Below, piece after piece: positions 8,475 to 17,222 of a stretch of 64,000 nt of DNA. The notes under the pieces are model-generated. The model did no database searches and was not told the origin of the DNA. It saw only the letters and a list, made by a program, of their open reading frames with translations. Within the stretch, counting starts at the first letter, position 1. Each line of letters starts with the position of its first letter. Origin of the DNA: Salinimicrobium xinjiangense DSM 19287 (GTDB lineage: Bacteria > Bacteroidota > Bacteroidia > Flavobacteriales > Flavobacteriaceae); NCBI RefSeq assembly GCF_000423585.1, contig NZ_AUIG01000016.1:1-64000 (forward strand), given 5' to 3'. The position numbers were made by a program, and so were the translations under genes.

Positions 8475-10310
8475 TTATTCCTTTTTTGGTTGCGGGATCA
8501 CGGCAGGGGAGATGGTATCCCGCTGTTGTGTGGGTGCAGGTTGTGGCATTTGAGAAGGCTTTTGCAGCGTATCCTGTGTCGGCAGACTATCTAAAACTTC
8601 CTGCTCTATTAGTGGCTCCGGTTGGGGTGCGGCTTCGTTAATCACGGCCGGAAGGGTATCTTTAGCCCTTTCCTGCAGGTCTGTTTGTTTTAACCTCGAC
8701 TTCTCGTTTAATAGGTGACTTTTGTTATTGCCATTCTCAAAGAAACTTTCTTCTTTATCGGGAAGTGGAATTCCCTCAATTTTCACCGGTTCATAATCGG
8801 GCTCGTCCAGGAAGAGATCTTCAACCGAGTTCAGTCTTTCCTCTCCCCGCCAGTTAAACCCCTTTAGTTCTCTCGCATTAACAGGCAACTCCTCTTCCGG
8901 ATAAAGCACCCCATCGACCTGGTTGTAGTAGTAAATATCCACCACCTGCTGATCTTCGAAATGAACTGTAATTGTACTGGAAAGTGTCTTGTTAATACCT
9001 ATAAGATTACCTGGATCATCCCTCATGTAGTATATAGTTTCAGTATTTTTTATCAGGTCTACCTGCTTCAGTTTATTGTCTTCAAATTTACCATACATCT
9101 CCTTTCCTTTCAGTTGATTAAAGCCGCCAAGACTGTCCCGCTGGATCATAAAAGCATTGTCATATACCTTAAGCGAGTCCATCTCTTCGGTTACCACATT
9201 GTTCAGCAAATGAATTGTATCTCCCGTGAGCTGGTTATTTTCTGACCAGATGACAGGGCGACCCAGCATTTGAGTGAGGCCCGTCTTTTCCCGAACATGA
9301 ATGGAATCGCTCTTTCCGCTCATGTTGCTCTTGAAAAGCCTAACCCCATAGAATCCCCTTATCACCCGGTCATCGGCTTTGCCTGTGATCATGAGGGTAT
9401 CGCTGTGAATGTAAACCGAATCCTGTTCCTGAAGGGCAACTGCTACTGCTCTTTTTGTGATAAATACCGAATCCCTGTCCCGGAAAACTTCGGCATAATG
9501 TCCCCGAACCACACTGCGGTTCACGGTATCTGTAACTTTTATATTATTGGTAGCCGAAGCAAAATTTGTATTACGATTGAAGTAAAGGCTATCCCCCTCT
9601 AAAATGCGGTTTTCATAATCTATTCTTGAATTCTTTACAAAATACCCGGTATTCCCGCGGGTGTCATAAAAACCACGCTCACAGTAAATTGTGGAAGCCT
9701 CACTTGTAATGGTCGATGGCCCATACATATAGGCGTGGCCGCTCTCCGAATAAAAATCCAGTTGAGAGGACTTTAGAACATACTCGGGGTTAGTGATCAC
9801 CACTTCTGTAGAGAAGGTGTATTTGTCATTCTCCAGATAATATCTTCCTATACGGCTTTTAAGTACACTTGCAGTATCACGTATGGTTCCGCCGCTGCGG
9901 TAGTATGCCTGCTGCTTGGTACGGTCAAAAAATAAGGTGTCGGTTTGGAGACTTGACTGCGGATTCTTCATAAAGACCCTTCCGCTGGCAAAGGCAAATT
10001 GGGTGTTACCGTTATATTCAGCGTACTGGCTGGTCATGGTGATGGTATCGCCCTGCACCATACGCACATTTCCGTAAGCTTTAAAAAAATTGTCTTCTTC
10101 ATAATGGATGGCCTGGTCACACCACACTTCAATCCCTTCATGAGCAAAATAAACCTGATTATTAATTTTAGTAAGAATAAGTGCACCGGGGAACCGCTCT
10201 TCCCGGGAAAACCTGTCACTCTCATAGTTGATCTTGCGCTGCTGGCCAAAACCGGTTATGGTCCACGCAAAGACGAACAGGGAAATAATTAAAAGTCGGC
10301 AGTTTTTCAC
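8475..10310 (-). CDS. OstA/LptA-like periplasmic protein
   Basis: A 611-residue secreted protein: signal peptide at 1-22 ending in TGFGQ, then a long run of beta-jellyroll (OstA-type) repeats such as CDQAIHYEEDNFFKAYGNV and TMTSQYAEYNGNTQFAFASG. The C-terminal ~110 residues are rich in P, E and Q and likely disordered. OstA/LptA-fold proteins form the periplasmic bridge that carries lipopolysaccharide to the outer membrane. In Bacteroidota this large form carries several jellyroll blocks. The exact partner proteins are not in this window. A TAnnTTTG-type promoter element lies 18 bp upstream of the start. Confidence 0.87.
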   Translation of the reverse strand: MKNCRLLIISLFVFAWTITGFGQQRKINYESDRFSREERFPGALILTKINNQVYFAHEGIEVWCDQAIHYEEDNFFKAYGNVRMVQGDTITMTSQYAEYNGNTQFAFASGRVFMKNPQSSLQTDTLFFDRTKQQAYYRSGGTIRDTASVLKSRIGRYYLENDKYTFSTEVVITNPEYVLKSSQLDFYSESGHAYMYGPSTITSEASTIYCERGFYDTRGNTGYFVKNSRIDYENRILEGDSLYFNRNTNFASATNNIKVTDTVNRSVVRGHYAEVFRDRDSVFITKRAVAVALQEQDSVYIHSDTLMITGKADDRVIRGFYGVRLFKSNMSGKSDSIHVREKTGLTQMLGRPVIWSENNQLTGDTIHLLNNVVTEEMDSLKVYDNAFMIQRDSLGGFNQLKGKEMYGKFEDNKLKQVDLIKNTETIYYMRDDPGNLIGINKTLSSTITVHFEDQQVVDIYYYNQVDGVLYPEEELPVNARELKGFNWRGEERLNSVEDLFLDEPDYEPVKIEGIPLPDKEESFFENGNNKSHLLNEKSRLKQTDLQERAKDTLPAVINEAAPQPEPLIEQEVLDSLPTQDTLQKPSQMPQPAPTQQRDTISPAVIPQPKKE

Positions 10311-10327
10311 CCAAAAAAATTTAGCTT

Positions 10328-10335
10328 CAAAAGTA
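10328..10335 (-). promoter_or_regulatory. Probable -7 element for the OstA-aminotransferase pair
   Basis: On the minus strand this reads TACTTTTG, an exact match to the flavobacterial -7 consensus TAnnTTTG. It sits 18 bp before the OstA-like start codon. No clear -33 TTG is at the expected spacing, so the call rests on the -7 match and position. Confidence 0.45.
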
Positions 10336-10418
10336 GTGAATTTAGAAGGATTGAGAGTCCATAGAAGAATCTTTTAAGAATGGCAGCATCAGTCCATTCT
10401 ATAGCTGTAGCCGTAATC

Positions 10419-11660
10419 TTACTTCACCTGGATCCCGTGCAGGCTTCGTTTTATATGCTGCATTTTAAACCGGCTTTCAGGAATGGCCGGAATTCTGGAA
10501 AGATCGATCTTTAGATCCTGCTCAGGCACCTCATATTCCATCCTGCTCACCAGGTAATCAAGCGCAATCCGGGTTAGATTGATAGTAATCCATTCCCCTG
10601 CACAGCGGTGATTCTGGTTGTAATCCCCTCCTCCCTGCGGAATGAAATTGAAGGCGCTGCCATCCCAGGTCGAAAAGCGTTCTGCATAAAAAGCATTGGG
10701 ATTGGTCCAGATATCCTCATGGTGCTGGGTGGCATACAAGTCGAGGAGCACACGCCTGCCCTTTGGAAATACAACATTTTTCCATTCGAATTCTTCCTTC
10801 ACTTTTGCGGCAACAAAAGGGAAGAAGGGGTAAAATCTTCGCACTTCCTGCACAAAGTACAGGTCCAGCTTCTCCATATCCTTGCGCAGGCGTTCCCGGT
10901 ATTGCGGATGCTCGTGCAGTGCCAGTGCTGCAAAGGTGATGTAACGGGCAATGGCAACAATTGGACGTAGCAGGTTGAGGATTTCAACAGCTACAATGCG
11001 TTTTTTTAGAAGCTTTCCTTTCAGGTCCCGGTGAAAAGCGAATTGAGAAAGAATCGAATCACCGGGAGACTTCTTTTCCTTCCTCCTTTTTTCGGTTACC
11101 AGCTTCATGATCCATTTTTCGGCTTTCTTTCTTGCCTTACGTCCTTTGTGATGACGTAAACCAAATCCTCCTGACCCATCGATCATCTGTGAGAGTTCTT
11201 CGGTATGTTTTTGTACTTCCTTTTCCTTCACCGGCACTCCCACCCAATCACAGGAAGCACGGAACAGCACTTCTTCTATCTCTTTGTAAAAGGTGATTTC
11301 CTCCTGCTTTTCCCAGCTGAGCAGGGCGTGGTTGAGGTGCTCTTCAAAATATTGCTCCAGCCGGTCCAGGGAATCTTCATTCATCACCTGCATGAACATA
11401 TGCTTCCGGTGTGCATGCTCCTCCTCATCGAGGCCCTGTACGCCACCTTCGCCCAGTAATGTCTTCTGGAAGCGTTTTGGAGTGGCATCCTTTCGGGTGA
11501 AAAGACTGGTGTCGTAAAAAATTTCTGCCGCTCTCTCGCCTCTCATAACTATGGCTTTTTTCAGAAAGAGACGGGTTTGAAGAATATCAGTTTTCTTTTC
11601 CACGAACTGATCGTGAAAGTAGCTGTAACCTTTTAGGGCAATTCCGGGAGTACTTTCCAT
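10419..11660 (-). CDS. CYP152-type cytochrome P450 (fatty-acid peroxygenase)
   Basis: A 413-residue P450 without a membrane anchor. The heme loop reads FIPQGGGDYNQNHRCAGEWI, with the thiolate ligand C353, and matches the CYP152 form rather than the usual FxxGxRxCxG. The K-helix ExxR is E272-R275. The I-helix has R232-P233 in place of the acid-alcohol pair; in CYP152 enzymes this arginine binds the fatty-acid carboxylate, which then helps activate hydrogen peroxide. Gln75 in GGVQGLD aligns with the position that is Gln in the hydroxylase P450 BS-beta and His in the decarboxylase OleT. This predicts alpha/beta hydroxylation of fatty acids using peroxide, with no reductase partner needed. No redox-partner gene is nearby. 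Confidence 0.88.
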   Translation of the reverse strand: MESTPGIALKGYSYFHDQFVEKKTDILQTRLFLKKAIVMRGERAAEIFYDTSLFTRKDATPKRFQKTLLGEGGVQGLDEEEHAHRKHMFMQVMNEDSLDRLEQYFEEHLNHALLSWEKQEEITFYKEIEEVLFRASCDWVGVPVKEKEVQKHTEELSQMIDGSGGFGLRHHKGRKARKKAEKWIMKLVTEKRRKEKKSPGDSILSQFAFHRDLKGKLLKKRIVAVEILNLLRPIVAIARYITFAALALHEHPQYRERLRKDMEKLDLYFVQEVRRFYPFFPFVAAKVKEEFEWKNVVFPKGRRVLLDLYATQHHEDIWTNPNAFYAERFSTWDGSAFNFIPQGGGDYNQNHRCAGEWITINLTRIALDYLVSRMEYEVPEQDLKIDLSRIPAIPESRFKMQHIKRSLHGIQVK

Positions 11661-11748
11661 AGTCTTAGCATTAGTTTTTCCTAATTTAAGAAAAGACTCA
11701 AAGGACCCCCGGGGGAAAAGCGTGATATTTTTGTTAAAGTGAATGCAG

Positions 11749-12612
11749 TTAAACCTGAAGTCTGCCTTTGATGATCACTGACTCAGCACCATCGCTGTCG
11801 GTCACCATTACGAGTTCAAGTTCGGTTGCTGAAATCTCACGTTCTACGGAGACCGATTCAACTTTAAAGGCTTCTTCGGAAGCGATCCGGGTCCAGGAAA
11901 GACTTTCAAAAATACCATTTTTGACACCTGAAGAAATTCCAACAAAGCTGCCGAGCACTTCCCCGTCATCATATGCATTTGGAGTATTTTCGACAGAACA
12001 GGTCACTACAAGCTTTCCTGAAGGAGAAACCGTGGCACCCGAAAATCCTGCTTCTATGCCGTTGATCTCAGGCAGGCTGAACTCCAGCGCGTTCACGGGA
12101 GGTAAAAAGGAGCCGCTTTCCAGGGCAGCCATAAATTCTGAAAAACAAAGGCTGAAAATTATATTTTTCCGCCTGTTAAAAAGATGGAGTCGGTCTTTAC
12201 AAAGAGCAGCGGCTTCAATGTTGAGCTCGCTATGCTGCATGATGTCCAGATCTTTTAAAAAAGTGTAGAAAACGGTAAGGGAAAAAGTCTCCACCTTTAG
12301 CTCTTTGTCGAGCTTTATCTTTATCATTCGGTCTCTTTGTGGGGAAAGAGAACCGGAGCCAAACCCGATCAGTTCGTTGTTTTCCGGAATCAGCTCAAGT
12401 GCTTCAAAATCCGGTTTTTCGGGTTTTGGGATACGCTCCCTTGGCTCATCCTGAAACAGAAGAATTTTCTCCACGACTTCAAAACCTGGATTCAGCTTAA
12501 AAAGATGGGGAGAATCATCTCCCAGGACATAATAAAATGCCTTATACTTCGCAAGGCCGGAGGCGCTGGGAATCCTGTCAAGTTTCTTTACTTCAAACAG
12601 TTCGAAATTCAA
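11749..12612 (-). CDS. Conserved protein of unknown function, possibly DUF6929
   Basis: A 287-residue protein, no signal peptide and no membrane segment. It is mostly beta strand with repeats of the type NELIGFGSGSLSPQRDRM and SGATVSPSGKLVVTCSVENT, which suggests a beta-propeller-like fold. It resembles proteins I associate with DUF6929 in Flavobacteria, but I hold that loosely. No catalytic motif is visible. It lies between the P450 and an M23 peptidase, with 88 bp and 36 bp spacers. A one-mismatch copy of the 17-bp palindrome lies inside the coding sequence at 11907-11923, where it encodes KNGIFE. Confidence 0.7.
   Translation of the reverse strand: MNFELFEVKKLDRIPSASGLAKYKAFYYVLGDDSPHLFKLNPGFEVVEKILLFQDEPRERIPKPEKPDFEALELIPENNELIGFGSGSLSPQRDRMIKIKLDKELKVETFSLTVFYTFLKDLDIMQHSELNIEAAALCKDRLHLFNRRKNIIFSLCFSEFMAALESGSFLPPVNALEFSLPEINGIEAGFSGATVSPSGKLVVTCSVENTPNAYDDGEVLGSFVGISSGVKNGIFESLSWTRIASEEAFKVESVSVEREISATELELVMVTDSDGAESVIIKGRLQV
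11907..11923. repeat. 17-bp palindrome copy (one mismatch), inside a gene
   Basis: Reads CAAAAATACCATTTTTG; consensus is CAAAAATGNCATTTTTG. It is followed by GACACCT, as is the copy at 63531-63547 and, on the other strand, the copy at 42572-42588. Confidence 0.6.
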
Positions 12613-12648
12613 GGCTATCCGGTTTAATATTCTCCTGAAGTAGTCATT

Positions 12649-13452
12649 CTATAAAGCATTCATATAAATATTTCCCCGCTCCAGGATCCGGGGATCCAGA
12701 TCCTTATCTGTTTTAAACAATGTAGGCAGAGTGGTGCGGGCAAAGATCTGCTGAAGATATACTACAAAATGTAAATGAGGCTCAGAACTCCATCCCGTAT
12801 TGCCGCTATATCCTATTAATTGGCCTTTGGTAACAACATCTCCTTTTTTAACAACAACTCCCTGATGTTTAAGATGCACATATTCGGCAAAGGTACCATC
12901 GGGATGAAGAATTTTAATGAAGTTATTAAACTCCAGGCATTCCTTCCCCGCACAACCTTTATTGTTAGCATCCACCACCTGTACAACAACTCCTTCCCTG
13001 GCGGCAAGAACGGGTGTGCCAACAGGCATCCTGAAATCAATGGCTTTTTTATTCTGGTGGGAAAAATTACCATTATAACCCTGTATGACCAGATAAGAGC
13101 TATCTTTTGGAAATGGAAGCAGGTATTCGTAATTCTCCGTGTATTTTTCTAGAAAGGTATCTCCAAAATTAAAGCTTCTTTTAACTGAAAAACTGTAAGC
13201 TTTTTTTCTGTCGATAATTCTAAGTTCTCCAATAGACTGTTTGCTTTTGTTAGGTTCTAAAACAACAACATCATTTCCATGCAATCTCAGGTTTTCAAGT
13301 GTAAAATTCATATTCATACTTACCGGAGCAAACTCATTATTATCGGCAAATAGACGGTATCCGGTATTTGTTTTCTCGTGGTAGAATTTGATATCCTGCG
13401 CGGTGGAATAACAGGAGATAAAGAGGAAAAGAAGGATTAAAAGCTGTTTCAT
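12649..13452 (-). CDS. Secreted M23-family peptidoglycan endopeptidase
   Basis: A 267-residue protein with a signal peptide (1-18, ending FISCYSTAQD) and a C-terminal LytM/M23 zinc peptidase domain (about 135-240). The first ligand pair is in SHQNKKAIDFRMPVGTP (H and D), and the HxH pair is in SSEPHLHFVVYL, preceded by the glycine-rich turn GYSGNTGW. M23 enzymes cut peptide cross-links in peptidoglycan. The N-terminal ~120 residues are beta-rich and of unknown role. It stands alone, followed by small lipoprotein genes upstream on the same strand. Confidence 0.9.
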   Translation of the reverse strand: MKQLLILLFLFISCYSTAQDIKFYHEKTNTGYRLFADNNEFAPVSMNMNFTLENLRLHGNDVVVLEPNKSKQSIGELRIIDRKKAYSFSVKRSFNFGDTFLEKYTENYEYLLPFPKDSSYLVIQGYNGNFSHQNKKAIDFRMPVGTPVLAAREGVVVQVVDANNKGCAGKECLEFNNFIKILHPDGTFAEYVHLKHQGVVVKKGDVVTKGQLIGYSGNTGWSSEPHLHFVVYLQQIFARTTLPTLFKTDKDLDPRILERGNIYMNAL

Positions 13453-13530
13453 TCTTAAAGGATTTGATGGTTATTTGAACCGGCGTGGCAGGTGAGGGCT
13501 TAGATTATTATATAGATTTGTAACAGATTT

Positions 13531-13998
13531 TTATTTCACGACTTCAATTATCCTTTCAGATTGATTTCCATCCCATTTCAGTTCATCATTGTACCAAACC
13601 TTTGTCACGATTTCATTGGAGTTTTTCTTATTTACTTCTGTTTTGAGGATATCAGAATCAGATTCCGAAAATTCAATTTTTGTCTCTGAATAATTATTTT
13701 CCACGATCGTGGTACCAGGAAATATAACCAGGTATGTTCCGTCTTCTCTTTCAACTGTACTAATGCCTTTGGGATCATCGAGATTCCCTTCAAAATACCT
13801 TACCCATTCATTATTTATTTTATGATAGATATTCATATCGGCTACGTTTAATCCGCCATCCATTTCAAATAAATTTTCTCCTTCTTTATTAATGTACTTT
13901 ATTGAGACTCCTGTGTCAATAATTGTACAACATATTTTTTCATCCTTAGAACAACCTGCTATAAGAATTAGGGATAGTACTATCAGTAATTTTTTCAT
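13531..13998 (-). CDS. Small lipoprotein of unknown function
   Basis: A 155-residue protein with a clear lipoprotein signal: MKKLLIVLSLILIAGCSKDE, lipobox IAGC. The mature part is beta-rich (IVENNYSETKIEFSESDS, VTKVWYNDELKWDG) with no family I recognise. First of a run of small secreted proteins in the accessory part of the window. Start chosen because the signal peptide begins directly at the ATG. Confidence 0.75.
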   Translation of the reverse strand: MKKLLIVLSLILIAGCSKDEKICCTIIDTGVSIKYINKEGENLFEMDGGLNVADMNIYHKINNEWVRYFEGNLDDPKGISTVEREDGTYLVIFPGTTIVENNYSETKIEFSESDSDILKTEVNKKNSNEIVTKVWYNDELKWDGNQSERIIEVVK

Positions 13999-14059
13999 CT
14001 GGTTTTAACTTTTTTAAGGTAATTACCTATTGTGTGGTTGCTGACTGAAGTTCGACTCG

Positions 14060-14545
14060 TTAAAAAATCACCTTGAGGTAAGTCATTTTATACATTATTT
14101 TGTCTCCGGAAGCTGTAGATCCTAAGTCGAAATCTATACTTGTTGCTTCTCCCGTAGTATACTCTCCATGTCCATAGGCATCGTATTTTTTATTGGAATT
14201 ATTCACCATAAATTCCCCAACGAAATTACCATAGTTGCTTAATGTTTTTTTCCAAACTCCGTTTTCCTCAGAAACTATTATACATTCTTCTTCTACTAAT
14301 CTGTAATCGATTTTTTGGAATGTTCCATCTCCTTTAACTTCGAGTGAAGAGTTTATCGTACACATATTTCTTAAATAGGTAAATTCTGTTCTAGTGCTGG
14401 ATTCAGTTTCAAAAACTTGTAATTTGTGAAAGTCACGTAACTCGTAAAATCCTACTATATCCCTGTAGTTAATAGTTTCTTCTTTTTCACAACTAATTAA
14501 TATAAGAGCGGTAATTAAATAAAAGATGTAATTTTTTGCTGTCAT
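14060..14545 (-). CDS. Small lipoprotein of unknown function
   Basis: A 161-residue protein with a lipoprotein signal, YLITALILISCEKEE (lipobox LISC). The mature part starts with a short motif, DIVGFYELRDFHKL, reminiscent of lipocalin-like calycin domains (G-x-[WY]-x-L), and is otherwise unassigned. It lies 62 bp upstream of the other lipoprotein gene on the same strand. The pair shares no visible sequence similarity beyond the signal. Confidence 0.7.
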   Translation of the reverse strand: MTAKNYIFYLITALILISCEKEETINYRDIVGFYELRDFHKLQVFETESSTRTEFTYLRNMCTINSSLEVKGDGTFQKIDYRLVEEECIIVSEENGVWKKTLSNYGNFVGEFMVNNSNKKYDAYGHGEYTTGEATSIDFDLGSTASGDKIMYKMTYLKVIF

Positions 14546-14712
14546 AAATGTGGATTGAAATTATTAGGTGTAAATTATTTTAGTTTAGTTTCTGCCAATG
14601 TTGCGTATTAATCAGGTTTAGCACAATTGTCGAATGGCCATCACACCTTACGAGCGAAAAGACATTTCAAATTGAAGAGGTTTAAGCATAACTTTATGAG
14701 ATTGCACAGGCT

Positions 14713-15108
14713 TTATTTCTTTAGCTGAATAATTATTAATCCGTTTCTGGCACTGCTTCCGTAAAGTGCCATTGCAGTATGATCATTTTTAGGAAAAACT
14801 CTTATTTCTGCAACTTCTTCTAATTTATATCCATTTAATTTTTCAGATTTGATCGGTTGCCCATCTAAAACTATTTGAGGCATAGGATTTAATGGAAAAC
14901 TTTTTGGGGCAGGCCGGAGGCCTTTATAAGGAATAGTATCAGGTTGATATGCCGGCCTCGCATTTGTAGTAGAATCAATTACATATGCTATCTGATAGCG
15001 GATGATCGAATCCACTTTTATCCGCAGGTCCGATACTGTACCTGATTCCTGGGCGATAGAGGAAGTTGTAATCAGACTTAGAAAACAAATTGCGGCTATT
15101 AATTTCAT
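14713..15108 (-). CDS. Small secreted protein with an orphan TonB-plug-like tail
   Basis: A 131-residue protein starting at the ATG at 15108, where a clean signal peptide begins (MKLIAAICFLSLITTSSIAQ); the frame stays open 16 codons further upstream but without a signal. The C-terminus reads EVAEIRVFPKNDHTAMALYG and then SSARNGLIIIQLKK, very like the end of the plug domain of TonB-dependent receptors (ALYGSRAANGVI), yet there is no beta-barrel. Such plug-only proteins occur in Bacteroidota next to receptors or regulators, but neither is present here. Role unknown. Confidence 0.7.
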   Translation of the reverse strand: MKLIAAICFLSLITTSSIAQESGTVSDLRIKVDSIIRYQIAYVIDSTTNARPAYQPDTIPYKGLRPAPKSFPLNPMPQIVLDGQPIKSEKLNGYKLEEVAEIRVFPKNDHTAMALYGSSARNGLIIIQLKK

Positions 15109-15144
15109 TCTATTGTTGTTTTGAAATGACAGGAAATTATATTT

Positions 15145-15161
15145 CAAAAAGGTCATTTTTG
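15145..15161. repeat. 17-bp palindrome copy (one mismatch), upstream of the plug-like gene
   Basis: Reads CAAAAAGGTCATTTTTG. It lies 37-53 bp before the chosen start at 15108, in the probable 5' untranslated region. Confidence 0.55.
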
Positions 15162-15264
15162 ATTCTTATTGTTATGCATCATGTTTTTTCTTTCTCAATT
15201 ATTGAAGGCTACTGTTATTTTGGAAAAGGCCCAATGGTTATTAATAACTTCTGTTTTTCCACAG

Positions 15265-15626
15265 TCAGGATGACTCAAGGTGGTTTTGATCTTGTGTGAA
15301 TAATAGAAAGCTGTAGTGCTTTTCTAACGAAGGGTCTCCAAATCTATATGCACTACCTAATTTGGCTGCTTCTCCTTCGACATTATAAAGTTCGATTTCT
15401 GTCAGGTTCAATTTCCGTTTAAGTAGTTCTATTAAAACACGGCTTTCGGGAATATTCTGTAAAAGAGCCTGAAGTCCGTCACTATTTCTTATGTGATCTT
15501 AAGGTTAACCAATATTTGATTTAACTCTTTCACTTCCTTGAAGTATTCAGTCAGTAGCTTCTTGTCATATTGTGACGAACATGAACTCAAGAGAAAAACT
15601 GTCAATATGGGGATTAGTCTCTTCAT
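15265..15626 (-). pseudogene. Frameshifted small lipoprotein gene
   Basis: From an ATG at 15626 a lipoprotein signal reads MKRLIPILTVFLLSSCSSQ and the frame stops at 15489 after 45 codons (ending LVNLKIT). The next frame is open from about 15493 to a stop at 15265 and reads IRNSDGLQALLQNIPESR and later LNLTEIELYNVEGEAAKLG, ending NHLESS. One extra base near 15492 would join both into a 120-residue lipoprotein. Codon use and the helical character of both halves look like one gene. I do not recognise the family. Authentic decay and a sequencing error are both possible. Confidence 0.6.
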
Positions 15627-15756
15627 TTTACATTAATCTTTATTTCACCAACTAAAATTAACCTTATTGATCTTAATGTTTCTTTAACTAGAGCAAGATA
15701 TTGAATAAAATGGTAAAACAAATGAGGATATCCGTAATGGCTACAAGAGGAGAAAA

Positions 15757-16940
15757 TTAGGATCCCTTAGCATCCTCTTCACAGCTTTTGCGAATGTTGT
15801 CTAATTGATCTTTGTTTATCCAACTCATCCTCAGGGCATGTCTTGCAGCAGTAAAAGTTTCTTCAATGAGTTCCATTTCTGTGCCCATATCATTCACTTT
15901 TTTTCTGATCTCCCTCACTTCCCTGTCACGCTTATCTGGAGTAACATCTCTAATGTAAATTCCAAGAAGCTGGTCGGGAAACTCTTCCTGGATCTTTTGA
16001 TAAACTTCGGGATCATGTTGGCCACTATCTCCAATGCAAATGAATTTAAGAGGGGGATAGGTCTTCAGGATGTGTCGGATTCTTTTCTGCTTATAACCTT
16101 CCTCTTCTGTTTCCCATTGTCCGGAGTCAAGTCCACTCCCTTTATCTTTCAGGAATAAAGGGCCATGTGGGATATCATGATATTGCATGAAATTCACCAG
16201 AAGGTCATAAAGGTTCCATTCACTCCCGGAGACGTAGAAGAGCGGATTATTACCTTTGCCATCCGATCCCAGTTGCAGGGCCTTTAGTAAAGCACTAATT
16301 CCGGGAAAAGGTGTCCTATCGGTCGCATCATTTAGCAGCATTAATCTCAGCTTTTCTATGAAATGGTTCATCCGTGAAATCATGACTGTATCGTCAATAT
16401 CGGATATCACTCCGAACTCCGGATCTTTTCCAGGCACAAAGATGTGCCCTTCAGCTTTCAATTGGTCGTTTTCGGTCTTCCTTTCAAGGAGTTCCAACTG
16501 TACTATATTCCCTGTTTCTGAATAATCAATCGGTTTTTCAAATGTGAATTTTAACTCGAAGAAACCTTCTGCATCTGTTTTAGTTTCTATTTCCTTTCCC
16601 CCGAAAGATCCCTTTATACCAATATAGGGGATTTCATCTGTCTCATATCTCTTATAGGTGTCTTTGAGATGTTCCATAACCGATTGATCCTTTACCTGAT
16701 CCTGAATCTTCTCTTCCTCCATGACCCGTCCCTGAATAAATACAGAATGTTCATTCCCATAACCATAAAAGGCAGGATCTTTAAAGGTTCCAGGAGATTG
16801 AGTTTCTCCTTTACAGATAGTTTTGTTCTGGTTAGAAGATGCTCTAACCCGGATAGTGCTTCTTGAAGGTTTTTCTTCAGTTCGGTTGGAGGATTGGCCA
16901 TATGAGATGTTTTTACTGCAGAATTATTTCTGTGACCCAT
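15757..16940 (-). pseudogene. APP1-type phosphatidate phosphatase (DUF2183), frameshifted near the N-terminus
   Basis: The main frame (ATG at 16722) encodes 321 residues with the DxDxT phosphatase motif in FGVISDIDDTVMISRMNH and the second conserved block FYVSGSEWNLYDLLVNF. This is the APP1/LNS2 catalytic domain, which removes phosphate from phosphatidate. The family normally starts earlier. Upstream in this frame, without a start codon, is YGYGNEHSVFIQGRVM, while the neighbouring frame starts at an ATG at 16940 and runs to LLEPLKILPF. The two join if the A4 run at 16767-16770 (T4 on the coding strand) had five bases, giving 394 residues with ILPFYGYGN. So the gene is broken by one base in a homopolymer, or the base was missed in sequencing. 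The 321-residue product may still be made from 16722. Confidence 0.75.
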
Positions 16941-17222
16941 TTAAAATAAAAATTAATCTTTAAAAAGGAGATAGTCCAAACAGATTTAGGAGAAGATTAT
17001 AAATAGATGAACCAGGACTTTAGAATATTCCCAATGTCCCTTATAAGACCAAAGTTGGGGATTTACTTTTTATAGGTGTGGAAATACTCCCCACCTCTCC
17101 TTCAGGCTAATTCTTAATGAGCTCTTTTTGAGCTCTCTTACAAAATGGTACGTGGATTGCTAAGTCTGCGCGGGTGTGGGTAGATCCTTTACACTTAGAA
17201 ATTAAAACAAGAATATTCAGAA
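16941..17222. other. Divergent intergenic region between the APP1 gene and the GT2 gene
   Basis: No coding capacity seen on either strand. The only structured element is a pair of GAGCTC hexamers separated by five T (around 17118-17134), which forms a 6-bp stem. No TAnnTTTG match is at a useful distance from the GT2 start. It must hold the promoter for at least the plus-strand gene. Confidence 0.4.

Noticed and set aside
15090-15299. Plus-strand open frame of 69 codons with a hydrophobic start
   Set aside because: Lies antisense to the lipoprotein pseudogene and the plug-like gene leader; low-complexity aromatic composition typical of a shadow frame.
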